Shown here piece by piece: positions 41,749 through 51,087 of a stretch of DNA of 64,000 bases; the first letter of the stretch is position 1, and each line of letters begins with the position of its first letter. Source of the stretch: Mycobacterium sp. 1554424.7. GTDB taxonomy: Bacteria > Actinomycetota > Actinomycetes > Mycobacteriales > Mycobacteriaceae. A model generated the notes under the pieces. That model was not told the DNA's origin, did not search any database, and saw nothing but the letters and a program-made list of their open reading frames with translations. Both the position numbers and the translations under genes were made by a program. The DNA lies in assembly GCF_001665295.1 (NCBI RefSeq), contig NZ_LZSE01000005.1, positions 186,001 through 250,000 on the forward strand, written 5' to 3'.

Positions 41749-42648
41749 TCAGTACAGCGCGTTGGCGAGGTTCCGCCGGCCCGCGATCACCTCGGGGTCG
41801 GCGGGATCGAAAAGCTCGAACAGCTCGATCAGGCGGGTGCGCACGCGGGTGCGCTCGTCGCCGGATGTGCTGCGCACCAAGGCGGTCAGCCGCGCGAACG
41901 CCGCGCTGACATCCTGGTTGAGGATTTCCACGTCGGCGGCAGCCAACGCGGCCTCGATGTCGCCCGGCGCGGCGTCGGCGACCGCGACGGCGTCGGGCCG
42001 TTGCGCCGTTGCGCGCGTGAGGAAGTCGATCTGACGGATCGCGCCCTTCGCTTCGGCGCTGGCCGGGTTGGCGTCCAGGATCGCCTGATACGACTCCTTG
42101 GCGCCGGCGAAGTCGCCGTCCTCGAGTTGTTGGCGGGCCCGGGCCAGTTCCGGGTCCACTTCCGCTTGCTCCGAACCGCTTGCGCCCCTTAACTTCCCGG
42201 CGGTCGCGGACAGCAGCGAGTCCACCCAGCGGCGCAACTGGTCGGGCGGCTGCACTCCCTGGAAGCTGGACAGCGGCTGCCCGGCGGCCAACGCGACCAC
42301 GGTCGGGACCGCGTCGACACCGAATATCTGGGCCACCCGGGGGGCCACGTCGACGTTGACCGTGGCCAGCGACCACTTGCCGTCGTCCTCGACCGCCAGG
42401 GCGGAAAACGTCTCGACGAGCTCGACGCACGCGTCACTGCGCGGCGACCACAACACGACCACGACCGGGACCTCGTCGGACCGGACCAGCACTTCGGATT
42501 CGAAGTTGGCCTCGGTGACCTCGGTACCCCCCGGGGCCGCCGGCCCGCCGGCGGTGGGCGAAGAAGGCTGCTGGGCTCGCTGCTTGAGACCGGAAAGGTC
42601 GACCGCACCGGTCAGTGCGGGACCGATAGTGGGTCGCGGACGCGTCAC
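41749..42648 (-). CDS. Thioredoxin-like protein with TPR tail (CnoX/YbbN type)
   Basis: 299 residues from GTG. The thioredoxin domain (about 40-155) has the fold motifs VVLWSPRSDACVEL and IFGVDAVPTVVALAAGQPL. However, the first Cys of the usual CGPC is Ser, leaving only the second, as in E. coli CnoX (SxxC). The C-terminal half is helical with TPR-like repeats (ARARQQLEDGDFAGAKESYQ). This combination marks chaperone-type thioredoxins that protect client proteins under oxidative stress rather than classical reductases. The orthologue in this position is Rv1324 by recall. Confidence 0.87.
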   Translation of the reverse strand: MTRPRPTIGPALTGAVDLSGLKQRAQQPSSPTAGGPAAPGGTEVTEANFESEVLVRSDEVPVVVVLWSPRSDACVELVETFSALAVEDDGKWSLATVNVDVAPRVAQIFGVDAVPTVVALAAGQPLSSFQGVQPPDQLRRWVDSLLSATAGKLRGASGSEQAEVDPELARARQQLEDGDFAGAKESYQAILDANPASAEAKGAIRQIDFLTRATAQRPDAVAVADAAPGDIEAALAAADVEILNQDVSAAFARLTALVRSTSGDERTRVRTRLIELFELFDPADPEVIAGRRNLANALY

Positions 42649-42781
42649 GTCGTCAAGTTTGTCATGCGCGCCGATGGCCGAGCCACCCGGTCACGTCGAC
42701 GCCAATGCGGCCCTGATCGGGCTTTATGACCTAAATCACAAACCTTCGCGAAGGGCCGACGCCAGCAACGTCCCAGCCGGC

Positions 42782-43963
42782 CTAACCGGCCCGCAATATC
42801 AGGGCGTCGCCCTGCCCGCCGGCCCCACACAACGCAGCAACGCCGTAGCCCGAGCCGCGGCGGGCCAACTCCAGGGCAACGTGCAGCGTGATCCTGGCGC
42901 CCGACATGCCGATCGGGTGCCCGACCGCGATCGCGCCGCCGTTGACGTTGACGATTTCGGGATCGACGCCCAGCTCACGGGTGGAGGCCAGGGCGACCGC
43001 CGCAAACGCCTCGTTGATCTCGACGACGTCGAGCTGGTCGACCGAAATCCCCTCGCGGCCGAGCGCTTTCTTGATCGCGTTGGCCGGCTGGGACTGCAGC
43101 GTCGAATCCGGGCCGGCCACAACGCCATGCGCGCCGATCTCGACCAGCCAGGAAAGCCCCAGCTCCTGCGCTTTCGCCTTGTTCATCACCACGACCGCGG
43201 CCGCGCCGTCGGAAATCTGCGACGCCGAACCGGCCGTGATGGTGCCGTCTTTGCGGAAGGCGGGCTTGAGGCCGGCCAGCGACTCGGCGGTGGTGTTGGC
43301 GCGGATGCCCTCGTCCTCGGTGAACTGCAACGGATCACCCTTGCGCTGCGGGATATTGACCGGCACGACTTCGTCGGTGAACACGCCGTCCTTCCACGCA
43401 GCCGCCGCCTTCTGGTGCGACCGCGCGGCGTACTCGTCCTGCTCGGCGCGGGTGAACTTGTCGAGGTCGTTGCGCTGCTCGGTGAGCGCGCCCATCGGCT
43501 GGTCGGTGAACACGTCGTGCAGGCCGTCGTAGGCCATGTGGTCCAGGACCGTGACGTCGCCGTACTTGTAGCCGGCCCGGCTGTCCATCAGCAAATGCGG
43601 CGCCTTGGTCATCGACTCCTGGCCGCCGGCCACCACGACGTCGAACTCCCCCGCGCGGATGAGCTGGTCGGCCAGCGCGATGGCGTCGATGCCGGACAGG
43701 CACATCTTGTTGATGGTCAGCGCCGGAACGTCCCAGCCGATGCCGGCGGCGACCGCCGCCTGACGGGCCGGCATCTGGCCGGCGCCCGCCGTCAACACCT
43801 GACCCATGATCACGTACTCGACCGCACTGGCCGGCAAGTTCGCTTTCTCCAGCGCGCCGGCGATCGCGATGGCACCCAGGTCGCTGGCCGAGAAATCCTT
43901 CAGCGAACCCATCAACTTGCCGATGGGCGTCCGCGCTCCAGCAACTATCACCGATGTCGTCAT
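42782..43963 (-). CDS. fadA4: Acetyl-CoA acetyltransferase FadA4
   Basis: 393 residues; ATG with AGGAGG upstream. Biosynthetic-type thiolase joining two acetyl-CoA or splitting acetoacetyl-CoA. The nucleophile Cys is in [14 protein letters not shown], with [26 protein letters not shown] and the second active Cys in [13 protein letters not shown]. The preceding 80 bp hold its promoter, shared with the divergent epimerase gene. The arrangement fadA4-epimerase is conserved. Confidence 0.94.
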   Translation of the reverse strand: MTTSVIVAGARTPIGKLMGSLKDFSASDLGAIAIAGALEKANLPASAVEYVIMGQVLTAGAGQMPARQAAVAAGIGWDVPALTINKMCLSGIDAIALADQLIRAGEFDVVVAGGQESMTKAPHLLMDSRAGYKYGDVTVLDHMAYDGLHDVFTDQPMGALTEQRNDLDKFTRAEQDEYAARSHQKAAAAWKDGVFTDEVVPVNIPQRKGDPLQFTEDEGIRANTTAESLAGLKPAFRKDGTITAGSASQISDGAAAVVVMNKAKAQELGLSWLVEIGAHGVVAGPDSTLQSQPANAIKKALGREGISVDQLDVVEINEAFAAVALASTRELGVDPEIVNVNGGAIAVGHPIGMSGARITLHVALELARRGSGYGVAALCGAGGQGDALILRAG

Positions 43964-44043
43964 GGGTTCCTCCTGGGCGTGCACAAAAGCCGTTTCCGCT
44001 ACCTGGAGAAGCGGAATCTTTGCCGCCACGTTACCGTGGTGAG

Positions 44044-44499
44044 ATGACGACCGACCAAGTTGATGCGCGTCACCTCCTGGCAACCTCCTTGGTGACCGGC
44101 CTGGATCACGTCGGCATTGCGGTCGCCGACCTGGACGCCGCAATCACCTGGTACCACGACCACCTCGGCATGATCCTGGTGCACGAGGAAGTCAACGACG
44201 ACCAGGGAATCCGCGAGGCGATGCTGGCCGTCCCCGGCACCAGCGCGCAGCTCCAGCTGATGGCCCCGCTCGACGACTCGTCGACGATCGCCAAGTTCAT
44301 GGAAAAGCGCGGACCGGGCATCCAACAGATGGCCGTTCGGGTCAGTGATCTGGACACCATCTGCGAGCAGCTGCGCGAGCAGGGCGTGCGACTCGTCTAC
44401 GACGCGGCCCGGCGCGGCACAGCAAACTCGCGGATCAACTTCATCCACCCCAAGGACGCCGGCGGCGTTTTGATCGAGCTGGTCGAGCCGGCTTCCTGA
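44044..44499 (+). CDS. mcee: Methylmalonyl-CoA epimerase
   Basis: 151 residues, VOC fold. It interconverts the D and L forms of methylmalonyl-CoA between propionyl-CoA carboxylase and the B12 mutase. Metal ligands appear as His in [13 protein letters not shown], Gln in SAQLQLM, His in [10 protein letters not shown], and Glu in GVLIELVEP. The ATG at 44044 gives the family length. The organism also carries a PduO-type adenosyltransferase near 63 kb, which supplies the cofactor of this pathway. Confidence 0.9.
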   Translation: MTTDQVDARHLLATSLVTGLDHVGIAVADLDAAITWYHDHLGMILVHEEVNDDQGIREAMLAVPGTSAQLQLMAPLDDSSTIAKFMEKRGPGIQQMAVRVSDLDTICEQLREQGVRLVYDAARRGTANSRINFIHPKDAGGVLIELVEPAS

Positions 44500-44526
44500 G
44501 CCCGGCTTGTGCCGAGTGTGCGCCTG

Positions 44527-44554
44527 GCCGCACGTTCGGTGTTCAACGTGCGGC
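44527..44554. terminator. 10-bp hairpin between convergent genes
   Basis: GCCGCACGTT and AACGTGCGGC form a perfect stem with an 8-base loop, placed 27 bp after the epimerase stop and 22 bp after the end of the opposing small gene. A further GCACGTTCG copy follows. Confidence 0.5.
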
Positions 44555-44576
44555 TAGCTGCACGTTCGTGAATTCT

Positions 44577-44870
44577 TCAAGACCACCTTCGCGTGGGGCC
44601 GCGGGTAGCGCGGTTGGTCCAGCACGGCGTGTGCCAGTGCCGCCGATCCTCGACCCCGTCGTGCGATGAATCGCTGCGCCAAACTACCAGATGCGCTGTG
44701 CCGGAACGTATTTCATGATCACAGCCGGGGCAGCGGTAGGTTTTGACCGCGCGGGCCGCCGCGATCGGCCGCACCTCGTACTCGTAACCATCGGGGCCGA
44801 TTTCCACCCGGCTCAGCACCGGTGGCCGGATCGGCCGTTGGCCACGTGGCGGTGTGCGGCGCCGAGCCAT
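44577..44870 (-). CDS. Small Zn-ribbon-like protein (Rv1322-like)
   Basis: 97 residues, basic N-terminus ([17 protein letters not shown]). YRCPGCDHEI and HWHTPCW supply three Cys and two His spaced like a zinc-binding site. No membrane segment. It follows nucS by 22 bp on the same strand, an arrangement conserved in mycobacteria and related actinobacteria, so it might be expressed with NucS. Function unknown. Confidence 0.82.
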   Translation of the reverse strand: MARRRTPPRGQRPIRPPVLSRVEIGPDGYEYEVRPIAAARAVKTYRCPGCDHEIRSGTAHLVVWRSDSSHDGVEDRRHWHTPCWTNRATRGPTRRWS

Positions 44871-44892
44871 GCCGCAAGTCTAGTCGAGCAGC

Positions 44893-45573
44893 TCAGAACA
44901 ACCGATATTCGTCGCTGTCCATGCCGCGCATCTTGTCGTAATCCAGTGTGACGCAACGGATCCCGCGATCCGTAGCGAGGGTGCGGGCCTGCGGCTTGAT
45001 CTGCTGAGCGGCGAAGATCCCTTTGACCGGAGCGAGGACGCTGTCGCGGTTGAGCAACTCGAGATAGCGGGTGAGCTGCTCCACACCGTCGATCTCCCCG
45101 CGCCGTTTGATTTCCACCGCGACGGAGCCGCCCGTTTCGTCGCGGCACAGCAGATCGACCGGGCCGATCGCGGTCATGTACTCGCGGCGCACCAACGTGT
45201 ATCCCTCGCCCAACAGTTGCACATGCTCGGCGAGCAACGCCTGAAGGTGGGCCTCGACGCCGTCCTTCACCAATCCGGGGTCGACGCCCAGGTCGTGGCT
45301 CGAGTCGTGCTCGATCTCCTCCACCGTGATGCGCAGCTGCTCGCCGGCCTTGTTCTCCACCACCCACACCGGCACCTGCCCGCCGAGGTCCTCGGTCAAC
45401 CAGCACGGCGGGCTCATCCAGTTCAACGGCTTGTAGGCGCGGTCGTCGGCGTGCACGCTCACCGATCCGTCGGCCTTGAACAGCAGCAACCTTCGCGCGG
45501 ACGGCAGGTGTGCGGTGAGCCGGCCTACGTAGTCGACGGTGCATTGGGCGATGACAAGACGCACCCGACTCAC
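44893..45573 (-). CDS. nucS: Mismatch endonuclease NucS/EndoMS
   Basis: 226 residues from GTG, full family length. It cuts both strands at certain mismatches and provides the mismatch repair of actinobacteria, which lack MutS/MutL. The C-terminal nuclease core has [35 protein letters not shown] (Asp/Glu/Lys catalytic set) and the QQIKPQA segment. The usual C-terminal beta-clamp-binding tail ending YRLF is present. Divergent from the cyclase gene by 36 bp. Confidence 0.95.
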   Translation of the reverse strand: MSRVRLVIAQCTVDYVGRLTAHLPSARRLLLFKADGSVSVHADDRAYKPLNWMSPPCWLTEDLGGQVPVWVVENKAGEQLRITVEEIEHDSSHDLGVDPGLVKDGVEAHLQALLAEHVQLLGEGYTLVRREYMTAIGPVDLLCRDETGGSVAVEIKRRGEIDGVEQLTRYLELLNRDSVLAPVKGIFAAQQIKPQARTLATDRGIRCVTLDYDKMRGMDSDEYRLF

Positions 45574-45609
45574 CTTAGGGCGTGAGCGACAAATTAGGCT
45601 GGCGCCACG

Positions 45610-47235
45610 ATGTCGGCCAAAATGAGCGTGGCCCAACGTATCGGCCGGGTGCTCGAGAGGATCACCCGCCAGAGCGGCCGCCTGCCGGATACCCCCGCGT
45701 ACGGCTCATTGCTCCTCGGGCGGGTGTCGGAAAGCCAACGACGGCGCCGCATCCGCATCCAGGTCATCATGACCGTGCTGATCCTGGGAGTGAACCTCAT
45801 CGGCATCGCGGTGGCACTGGTGTTGGTGATCGTCGCCATTCCCCAGCCGAGCATCTTCCACGACGCGCCGGCCTGGCTCACGTTCGGCGTCTCCCCGGCC
45901 TACATCGCCGCGGCCCTGGCGGTGGGCACGTATTGGATCACCCGCCGCACCGTGCTCTCTTTGCGTTGGGCCATCGAGGAGCGCGCGCCCACCGCCGAGG
46001 ACGAGCGCAACACCTTCCTGGCGCCGTGGCGACTCGCCATGTACGACCTCGTCCTGTGGGGCATCGGGACGGTGCTGTACACGACGCTCTACGGCCTGGC
46101 CAACACGTTGTTCATCCCGCGGTTCCTCCTCGTCGTGAGCTTCGCCGGCGTCCTGGTGGCAACTGCCAGTTATCTGCTCGCCGAGTTCGCGCTGCGCCCG
46201 ATCGCCGCCCAGGCGCTCGAGGCGGGACCGCCGCCGCGGCGGTTTTCGGCGGGCATCATGGGCCGGACGATGGTGGTCTGGTTCCTGGGTTCTGGGGTGC
46301 CCGTCATCGGCATCGGCCTGCTGGCGATGTTCGAGCTCCTGCTGCGCAACCTGACCGAGACCGAGTTCGCGGTCGGCGTGCTGATCATGGCGGTCGTCAC
46401 GCTCATCTTCGGTTGCGCCCTGATGTGGATACTCGCCTGGTTGACGGCGACCCCGGTGCGGGTGGTGCGCGCGGCGCTGCGCCGCGTCGAGCAGGGCAAC
46501 CTGCGAGGGAACCTGGTGGTCTTCGACGGGACCGAGCTCGGTGAGCTGCAGCGTGGGTTCAACGCGATGGTCGACGGCCTGCGCGAACGCGAACGCGTGC
46601 GCGACCTGTTCGGCCGCCACGTCGGCCGCGAAGTCGCCCTGGCCGCCGAGCGCGAGCGACCGAAACTGGGCGGCGAGGAGCGACACGTCGCCGTCGTCTT
46701 CATCGACATCGTCGGCTCCACCCAACTGGTGACCACTCAGCCGCCGACCGAGGTCGTCGAAGTCCTCAACCGGTTTTTCGCGATCGTCGTCGAGGAAGTG
46801 GACCGCCATTGCGGCCTGGTCAACAAGTTCGAAGGTGATGCGTCGCTGGCGATTTTCGGTGCCCCGAATCACCTGGACTCGCCGGAGGACGAGGCCCTGG
46901 CCGCCGCGCGCTGCATCGCCGAGCGGCTCGCCGGCGAGATGTGCGAGCTCGACGCCGGCATCGGCGTGGCGGCCGGCGAGGTCGTGGCCGGCAACGTGGG
47001 CGCCAAGGAACGTTTCGAATACACCGTCATCGGCGAACCGGTGAACGAGGCCGCGCGGCTGTGCGAGCTGGCCAAGTCGCGCCCCGGCAAATTGCTCGCG
47101 ACGGCCGGCGCGATCGAAGGGGCCGGCGAAGAAGAAAGTGCCCGTTGGTCTTTGGGCGAGACCGTGACACTGCGCGGGCACGAGCGTCCGACGCGGCTCG
47201 CTGCCCCGACGGAAGCCGCCCGGTCGGATCGCTGA
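45610..47235 (+). CDS. Membrane adenylate cyclase with HAMP domain
   Basis: 541 residues. Six membrane helices between about residues 50 and 290, a HAMP linker ([18 protein letters not shown]) and a class III cyclase domain from about 360. The metal-binding Asp residues are in [10 protein letters not shown] and [12 protein letters not shown], the purine-contact Lys is in NKFEG, and the transition-state Asn/Arg are in [10 protein letters not shown], so it should be active. It corresponds to the Rv1318c-Rv1320c cyclases, of which three stand in tandem in M. tuberculosis (recall) and one here. An internal ATG 12 bp later is also possible. Confidence 0.9.
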   Translation: MSAKMSVAQRIGRVLERITRQSGRLPDTPAYGSLLLGRVSESQRRRRIRIQVIMTVLILGVNLIGIAVALVLVIVAIPQPSIFHDAPAWLTFGVSPAYIAAALAVGTYWITRRTVLSLRWAIEERAPTAEDERNTFLAPWRLAMYDLVLWGIGTVLYTTLYGLANTLFIPRFLLVVSFAGVLVATASYLLAEFALRPIAAQALEAGPPPRRFSAGIMGRTMVVWFLGSGVPVIGIGLLAMFELLLRNLTETEFAVGVLIMAVVTLIFGCALMWILAWLTATPVRVVRAALRRVEQGNLRGNLVVFDGTELGELQRGFNAMVDGLRERERVRDLFGRHVGREVALAAERERPKLGGEERHVAVVFIDIVGSTQLVTTQPPTEVVEVLNRFFAIVVEEVDRHCGLVNKFEGDASLAIFGAPNHLDSPEDEALAAARCIAERLAGEMCELDAGIGVAAGEVVAGNVGAKERFEYTVIGEPVNEAARLCELAKSRPGKLLATAGAIEGAGEEESARWSLGETVTLRGHERPTRLAAPTEAARSDR

Positions 47236-47279
47236 TCCGCGCTGACAACGCCCGTGGTCAACGGCGCTGAGCACGCTCG

Positions 47280-47309
47280 ATAGAAATCCGTTATAGGACA
47301 ATAGAAATC
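47280..47309. promoter_or_regulatory. Direct repeat ATAGAAATC x2 upstream of the OFA-type MFS gene
   Basis: ATAGAAATC occurs twice, 21 bp apart start to start (two helical turns), with TTATAGGAC between. It lies 70-100 bp before the transporter start and is AT-rich in a GC-rich context. It could be a regulator site or part of the promoter; the rest of the 142-bp gap is unremarkable. Confidence 0.35.
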
Positions 47310-47377
47310 GTGCCTTGACGCACCGGTCACCCCGCACCAATAGTGATGAAGCTCCGGCCGTGTGAGAAGGGTGCATC

Positions 47378-48775
47378 TTGACAACCGTTGCGCTGCTTGA
47401 TCGTTCGCGAATCGTTGCTGGACCCGGATGGAGCCGCTGGCTGGTGCCGCCCGCCGCGCTGTCCATCCACCTCGCCATCGGGTCGGCCTACGCCTGGAGC
47501 GTCTTCAAGATCCCGCTGGAGAAATCGCTGCACGTCTCCGGAACCGCCAGCGCGATGCCGTTCACGGTCGCCATTGTGATGCTGGGCCTTTCGGCCGCGG
47601 CGTTCGGCACGCGCGTCGACCACTACGGACCGCGCTGGGCCATGGCCGTCGCCACCGTGTGCTTCTGCAGCGGGCTGCTCATCGCGGGATTCGGAGTTTC
47701 GGTTCACCAATACTGGCTCGTCGTGGTGGGGTACGGGGTCGTCGGAGGGGTCGGCCTCGGTATCGGCTACATCTCGCCGGTGTCCACACTCATCAAGTGG
47801 TTTCCCGATCGCCCGGGCATGGCGACCGGGCTGGCGATCATGGGCTTCGGCGGCGGCGCGCTGATCGCGTCCCCCTGGACGAACAGCCTGCTCGACACCT
47901 TCGGCCGCAATGGCACCGCCGGCATCGCCAGGACCTTCCTGGTGATGGGCTGCACCTACGCGGTGTTCATGGCGATGGGATGCGTGCTGATCCGAGTGCC
48001 GGGGCCGGGATGGGTGCCGGACGGCTGGAAACCCAAGCCGCACAAGGTGGGATCGCTGATCACGACGGCCGGCGTGTCGGCGGCCAACGCGATCAAGACG
48101 CCCCAGTTCTGGCTGCTATGGGTGGTGCTCTGCTTCAACGTGACCGCCGGCATCGGCATCCTGGAGAAGGCCTCGCCGATCTACCAGGACTTCTTCCCCA
48201 GGGCGCCCCGCGCGGCGGCGTTGGCCTCCGCGGCGGCCGGGTTCGTCGCGCTCCTGTCCCTGGCCAACATGCTCGGCCGGATCGGATGGTCGTCGTTGTC
48301 GGATGCGTTGGGGCGCAAGAACATGTACCGGCTCTACCTCGGCGGTGGCGCGCTCCTGTACCTCACGCTGGCGTCGACGACCAATTCCAGCAAGCTCACC
48401 TTCCTGCTGTGCACGGTCCTGATCCTGTCGTTCTACGGCGCGGGGTTCTCGACCGTGCCGGCGTACCTGCGCGACTTGTTCGGCACGTACGAGGTCGGCG
48501 CCATCCACGGCAGGCTGCTGACGGCGTGGTCGGTCGCGGGCGTGCTGGGCCCGCTCATCGTCAACGCCATCGCCGACTCGCAGAAGGCGGCCGGGAAACA
48601 CGGCCCCGACCTCTACATCGTGTCGTTCGTGGTGATGATCGCCCTCCTGGTGATCGGGCTGATCTGCAACGAGCTGATCAAGCCCGTAGCCCCCAAGCAT
48701 CACGAGCCCGCGCCGTCCGGCGACGTCTCGGCGCCCGAGCCGGTTTCGGGCCTTCAGCCGGAGACGCAGCCATGA
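47378..48775 (+). CDS. MFS transporter, OFA (oxalate/formate antiporter-like) family
   Basis: 465 residues from a TTG codon preceded by GAAGG; no ATG or GTG fits. Twelve membrane helices; the family pattern SIHLAIGSAYAWSVFKIPLE in helix 1 and MGFGGGALIASPW in the middle are seen. Members exchange small carboxylates (oxalate, formate, lactate) across the membrane; the substrate here is unknown. The stop overlaps a 43-residue membrane gene by ATGA, which I interpret as its small subunit. Confidence 0.87.
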   Translation: MTTVALLDRSRIVAGPGWSRWLVPPAALSIHLAIGSAYAWSVFKIPLEKSLHVSGTASAMPFTVAIVMLGLSAAAFGTRVDHYGPRWAMAVATVCFCSGLLIAGFGVSVHQYWLVVVGYGVVGGVGLGIGYISPVSTLIKWFPDRPGMATGLAIMGFGGGALIASPWTNSLLDTFGRNGTAGIARTFLVMGCTYAVFMAMGCVLIRVPGPGWVPDGWKPKPHKVGSLITTAGVSAANAIKTPQFWLLWVVLCFNVTAGIGILEKASPIYQDFFPRAPRAAALASAAAGFVALLSLANMLGRIGWSSLSDALGRKNMYRLYLGGGALLYLTLASTTNSSKLTFLLCTVLILSFYGAGFSTVPAYLRDLFGTYEVGAIHGRLLTAWSVAGVLGPLIVNAIADSQKAAGKHGPDLYIVSFVVMIALLVIGLICNELIKPVAPKHHEPAPSGDVSAPEPVSGLQPETQP

Positions 48776-50115
48776 CAAATCCGCGCACCGGTCGTCGCGT
48801 CGGCCCCGCCCTCATCGCGCTGGCCTGGCTGTGGGTGGCCCTCCCCTTCACTTATGGTGTCTGGCAACTCTTTTCGAAGATCACCCAGCTGTTCGGCGCC
48901 TGACGGGATACCCGTTCCCCGCACCAACAGCACCGCCAGCGCCGCGCCGACGAGCACGAGCGCGCCCACGAACCCGACCGTGGCGGGCCAGCCGCCGGCG
49001 CCGTAGACCAGCCCGCCGAATACACCGGCGACCGATCCGCCGAGGTAGTAGCTGAACAGGTAGAGCGCGGACGCCTCGGCGCGATCCCGGCGCGCCACCG
49101 CACCCACCCAGCCGCTGGCCACCGTGTGCGCGGCGAAGAATCCGCCGGTGAATACCCCGAGCCCGACGACGACCGCGGCCACCGAATGCGGGACGGGCAG
49201 CAGCAGGCCTGTCGCGGTGATCGGCAGGGCGCCACCCAGCACGAAGGCGCGTCCCCTGCGGTCGGCCAGCCGCCCGGCCGCGACCGATGTCCAGGTGCCG
49301 GCCAGGTACAGCACGAACAGCAGCCCGACCACCGACGGCGATAGCCCGAACGGCGGGGCGGTCAAGCGGTACCCGAGGTAGTTGTACACCGTGACGAAGG
49401 CGCCCATCAGCGCGAAGCCCAACGCAAAAAGCTTCAGCAACACCGGGTTTCGCAGGTGCGCGGCCACGTTGCGGACGGTGGCCCGCGCGGTCGCCGGCTT
49501 CGGGGTGAAGAACTGCGACCGGGGCACCAGCACGGCGAAGACCGCGGTGCCGGCCAGCGTCATCACCGAGCATGCCAACAGCGCGACCCGCCAATTGCTG
49601 ACATCGACCACCAGAGCTGGGACGATCCGCCCGGTGAGGCCACCGACGGTGGTCCCGGCGATGTACCGCCCCATCGCCGAACCGAGCGACGACGCGTGCA
49701 CCTCCTCGGCGAGGAACGCCATCGCAACCGCGGGAATCCCGGCGAGCGCGACCCCGTGCAGCGCCCGGCCGACGAGCATCACGCCAAGCGAGGGGCTGAA
49801 GGGCAAGGCCAGACCGATCAGGCTCGCTACCACCCCCGACGTCAGCATCACCGTTATGCGCCCGTAGCGCTCGGACAGCACGCTCGCCGGGATGACCGAC
49901 AGCGCAAGCACTCCCGTGGTCAGCGAGACACTCAGCGCCGCGATGGCCGGGGTGATCCGGTAATACGTCGAGAAGGCCGGCAGCAGCGCCTGGGTGCAGT
50001 ACATCGCGGCGAAGCTGGCCAGGCCGGCGCCGTACAGCGCCGCCGTCACGCGCCGATATCCGCGGCTTCCGGCTCGGTGGGCGGCAGGGGCCGCGGCGAC
50101 GTGAGGCATGGCCAT
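48754..50115 (-). CDS. MFS transporter, YnfM-like efflux type
   Basis: 453 residues with twelve membrane helices. Motif A appears as LSERYGRITVMLTSG and GRLADRRGRAFVLGG, and PAFSTYYRITPAIAALSVSLTTG is typical of the YnfM/arabinose-efflux group. The last helix ends near VLLVRG; the remaining 50 or so residues are polar and are read through sequence antisense to the OFA transporter's small subunit, so the natural stop may have been lost. Divergent from the LysR gene, which is its likely regulator. Confidence 0.85.
   Translation of the reverse strand: MAMPHVAAAPAAHRAGSRGYRRVTAALYGAGLASFAAMYCTQALLPAFSTYYRITPAIAALSVSLTTGVLALSVIPASVLSERYGRITVMLTSGVVASLIGLALPFSPSLGVMLVGRALHGVALAGIPAVAMAFLAEEVHASSLGSAMGRYIAGTTVGGLTGRIVPALVVDVSNWRVALLACSVMTLAGTAVFAVLVPRSQFFTPKPATARATVRNVAAHLRNPVLLKLFALGFALMGAFVTVYNYLGYRLTAPPFGLSPSVVGLLFVLYLAGTWTSVAAGRLADRRGRAFVLGGALPITATGLLLPVPHSVAAVVVGLGVFTGGFFAAHTVASGWVGAVARRDRAEASALYLFSYYLGGSVAGVFGGLVYGAGGWPATVGFVGALVLVGAALAVLLVRGTGIPSGAEQLGDLRKELPDTISEGEGHPQPGQRDEGGADATTGARICHGCVSG
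48772..48903 (+). CDS. MFS transporter small subunit
   Basis: 43 residues with one membrane helix (PALIALAWLWVALPFTYGVW) following a basic N-terminus (NPRTGRRVG) and a short tail. It starts within the ATGA overlap of the OFA transporter. Single-helix partners of this kind are recalled directly after OFA-type transporters in actinobacteria and are annotated as MFS transporter small subunit. The whole gene lies antisense to the 3' end of the other MFS gene. Confidence 0.75.
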   Translation: MTNPRTGRRVGPALIALAWLWVALPFTYGVWQLFSKITQLFGA

Positions 50116-50162
50116 GATGTTTCGCGCCGCGGAGTTCGAACGGAAATGAATTATTAGTTGGA

Positions 50163-50184
50163 TTATGATGCAAAAACGGCATAA
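50163..50184. promoter_or_regulatory. Candidate LysR-type operator TTATG-N12-CATAA
   Basis: A perfect 5-bp inverted repeat spaced 12 bp, in the 84-bp gap between the divergent MFS and LysR genes. It fits the T-N11-A style boxes bound by LysR regulators and stands in the most AT-rich part of the gap. Confidence 0.5.
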
Positions 50185-50199
50185 GTAGAGGTGACACGG

Positions 50200-51087
50200 A
50201 TGCCCGACGGCGACTACGAGTGGTTCGTCACACTAGCGGAGCTGCAGCACGTCACCGCCGCGGCCGAGCAACTGCACATCGCGCAGCCCACGCTGACCCG
50301 CATGCTGGCTCGCCTGGAGCGTCGGCTGGGCGTCGCGCTGTTCGAGCGCCGTGGCAAGCGGCTCTCGCTCAACACCTACGGCCGGATTTTTTACGACCAC
50401 GCGCGCCGGGCGCAGTTGGAACTCGATTCGGCCCGACGGGCGATCGAGGACCTGACGAACCCGGCACTCAGCGAGATCCGGCTGGGGTTTTTGAGTTCGT
50501 TCGGGTCGACGGTGGTGCCGCGGCTCATCGCGGCGTTCACGGACGCGTCACCGCGGGTGGCGTTCGCGCTCGAGGAGGGTGCGGCCGAATCGATCGGCGA
50601 TTTCGTGCAGGCCGGATCCGTCGACGTCGGGGTGGTCTCGCCGCGACCGCGGGGCCCGACTTTCGCCTGGCGCAGCCTGTTTCGTCAGCGCCTCGGCGTC
50701 GCGGTCCCGCGCGGGCACCGACTCACGGGCGCCGCGGTGGTGTGCATGACGGACCTGGCCGACGAACCGTTCGTGGCGATGCACCCCGGCTTCGGCATGC
50801 GGCGGCTGCTCGACGAGCTCTGCGCCGCAGCGCAATTCCAGCCGCGGATCGTCCTGGAATCGGCCAACCTGACCACGACCGCCGGGCTCGTCGCCGCCGG
50901 GCTGGGCATCAGCCTGATGCCGATCGACGGGAGCGATCACGCGCCCGGGGTTCGCCTGCTGCCGTTGGCCGACGCCGACGCCTACCGCGACGTCGGGATG
51001 ATCTGGAATTCGGGCCGGCCGCTGTCCCGCCCGGCCCGCGACTTCATCGCCGCCGCCGCGGGCGTCCATCATGAGGCCGCGACGTAG
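50200..51087 (+). CDS. LysR-family transcriptional regulator
   Basis: 295 residues from ATG with AGAGGTGA upstream; the GTG at 50191 is the alternative. The helix-turn-helix is AAAEQLHIAQPTLTRMLARLERRLG, then LFERRGKRLSLN and a periplasmic-binding-type effector domain (GSVDVGVVSPRPRGP, EPFVAMHPGFGM). It most likely controls the divergent MFS transporter from the TTATG-N12-CATAA site. Its last 44 bp overlap the tail of the TetR gene on the other strand. Confidence 0.9.
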   Translation: MPDGDYEWFVTLAELQHVTAAAEQLHIAQPTLTRMLARLERRLGVALFERRGKRLSLNTYGRIFYDHARRAQLELDSARRAIEDLTNPALSEIRLGFLSSFGSTVVPRLIAAFTDASPRVAFALEEGAAESIGDFVQAGSVDVGVVSPRPRGPTFAWRSLFRQRLGVAVPRGHRLTGAAVVCMTDLADEPFVAMHPGFGMRRLLDELCAAAQFQPRIVLESANLTTTAGLVAAGLGISLMPIDGSDHAPGVRLLPLADADAYRDVGMIWNSGRPLSRPARDFIAAAAGVHHEAAT

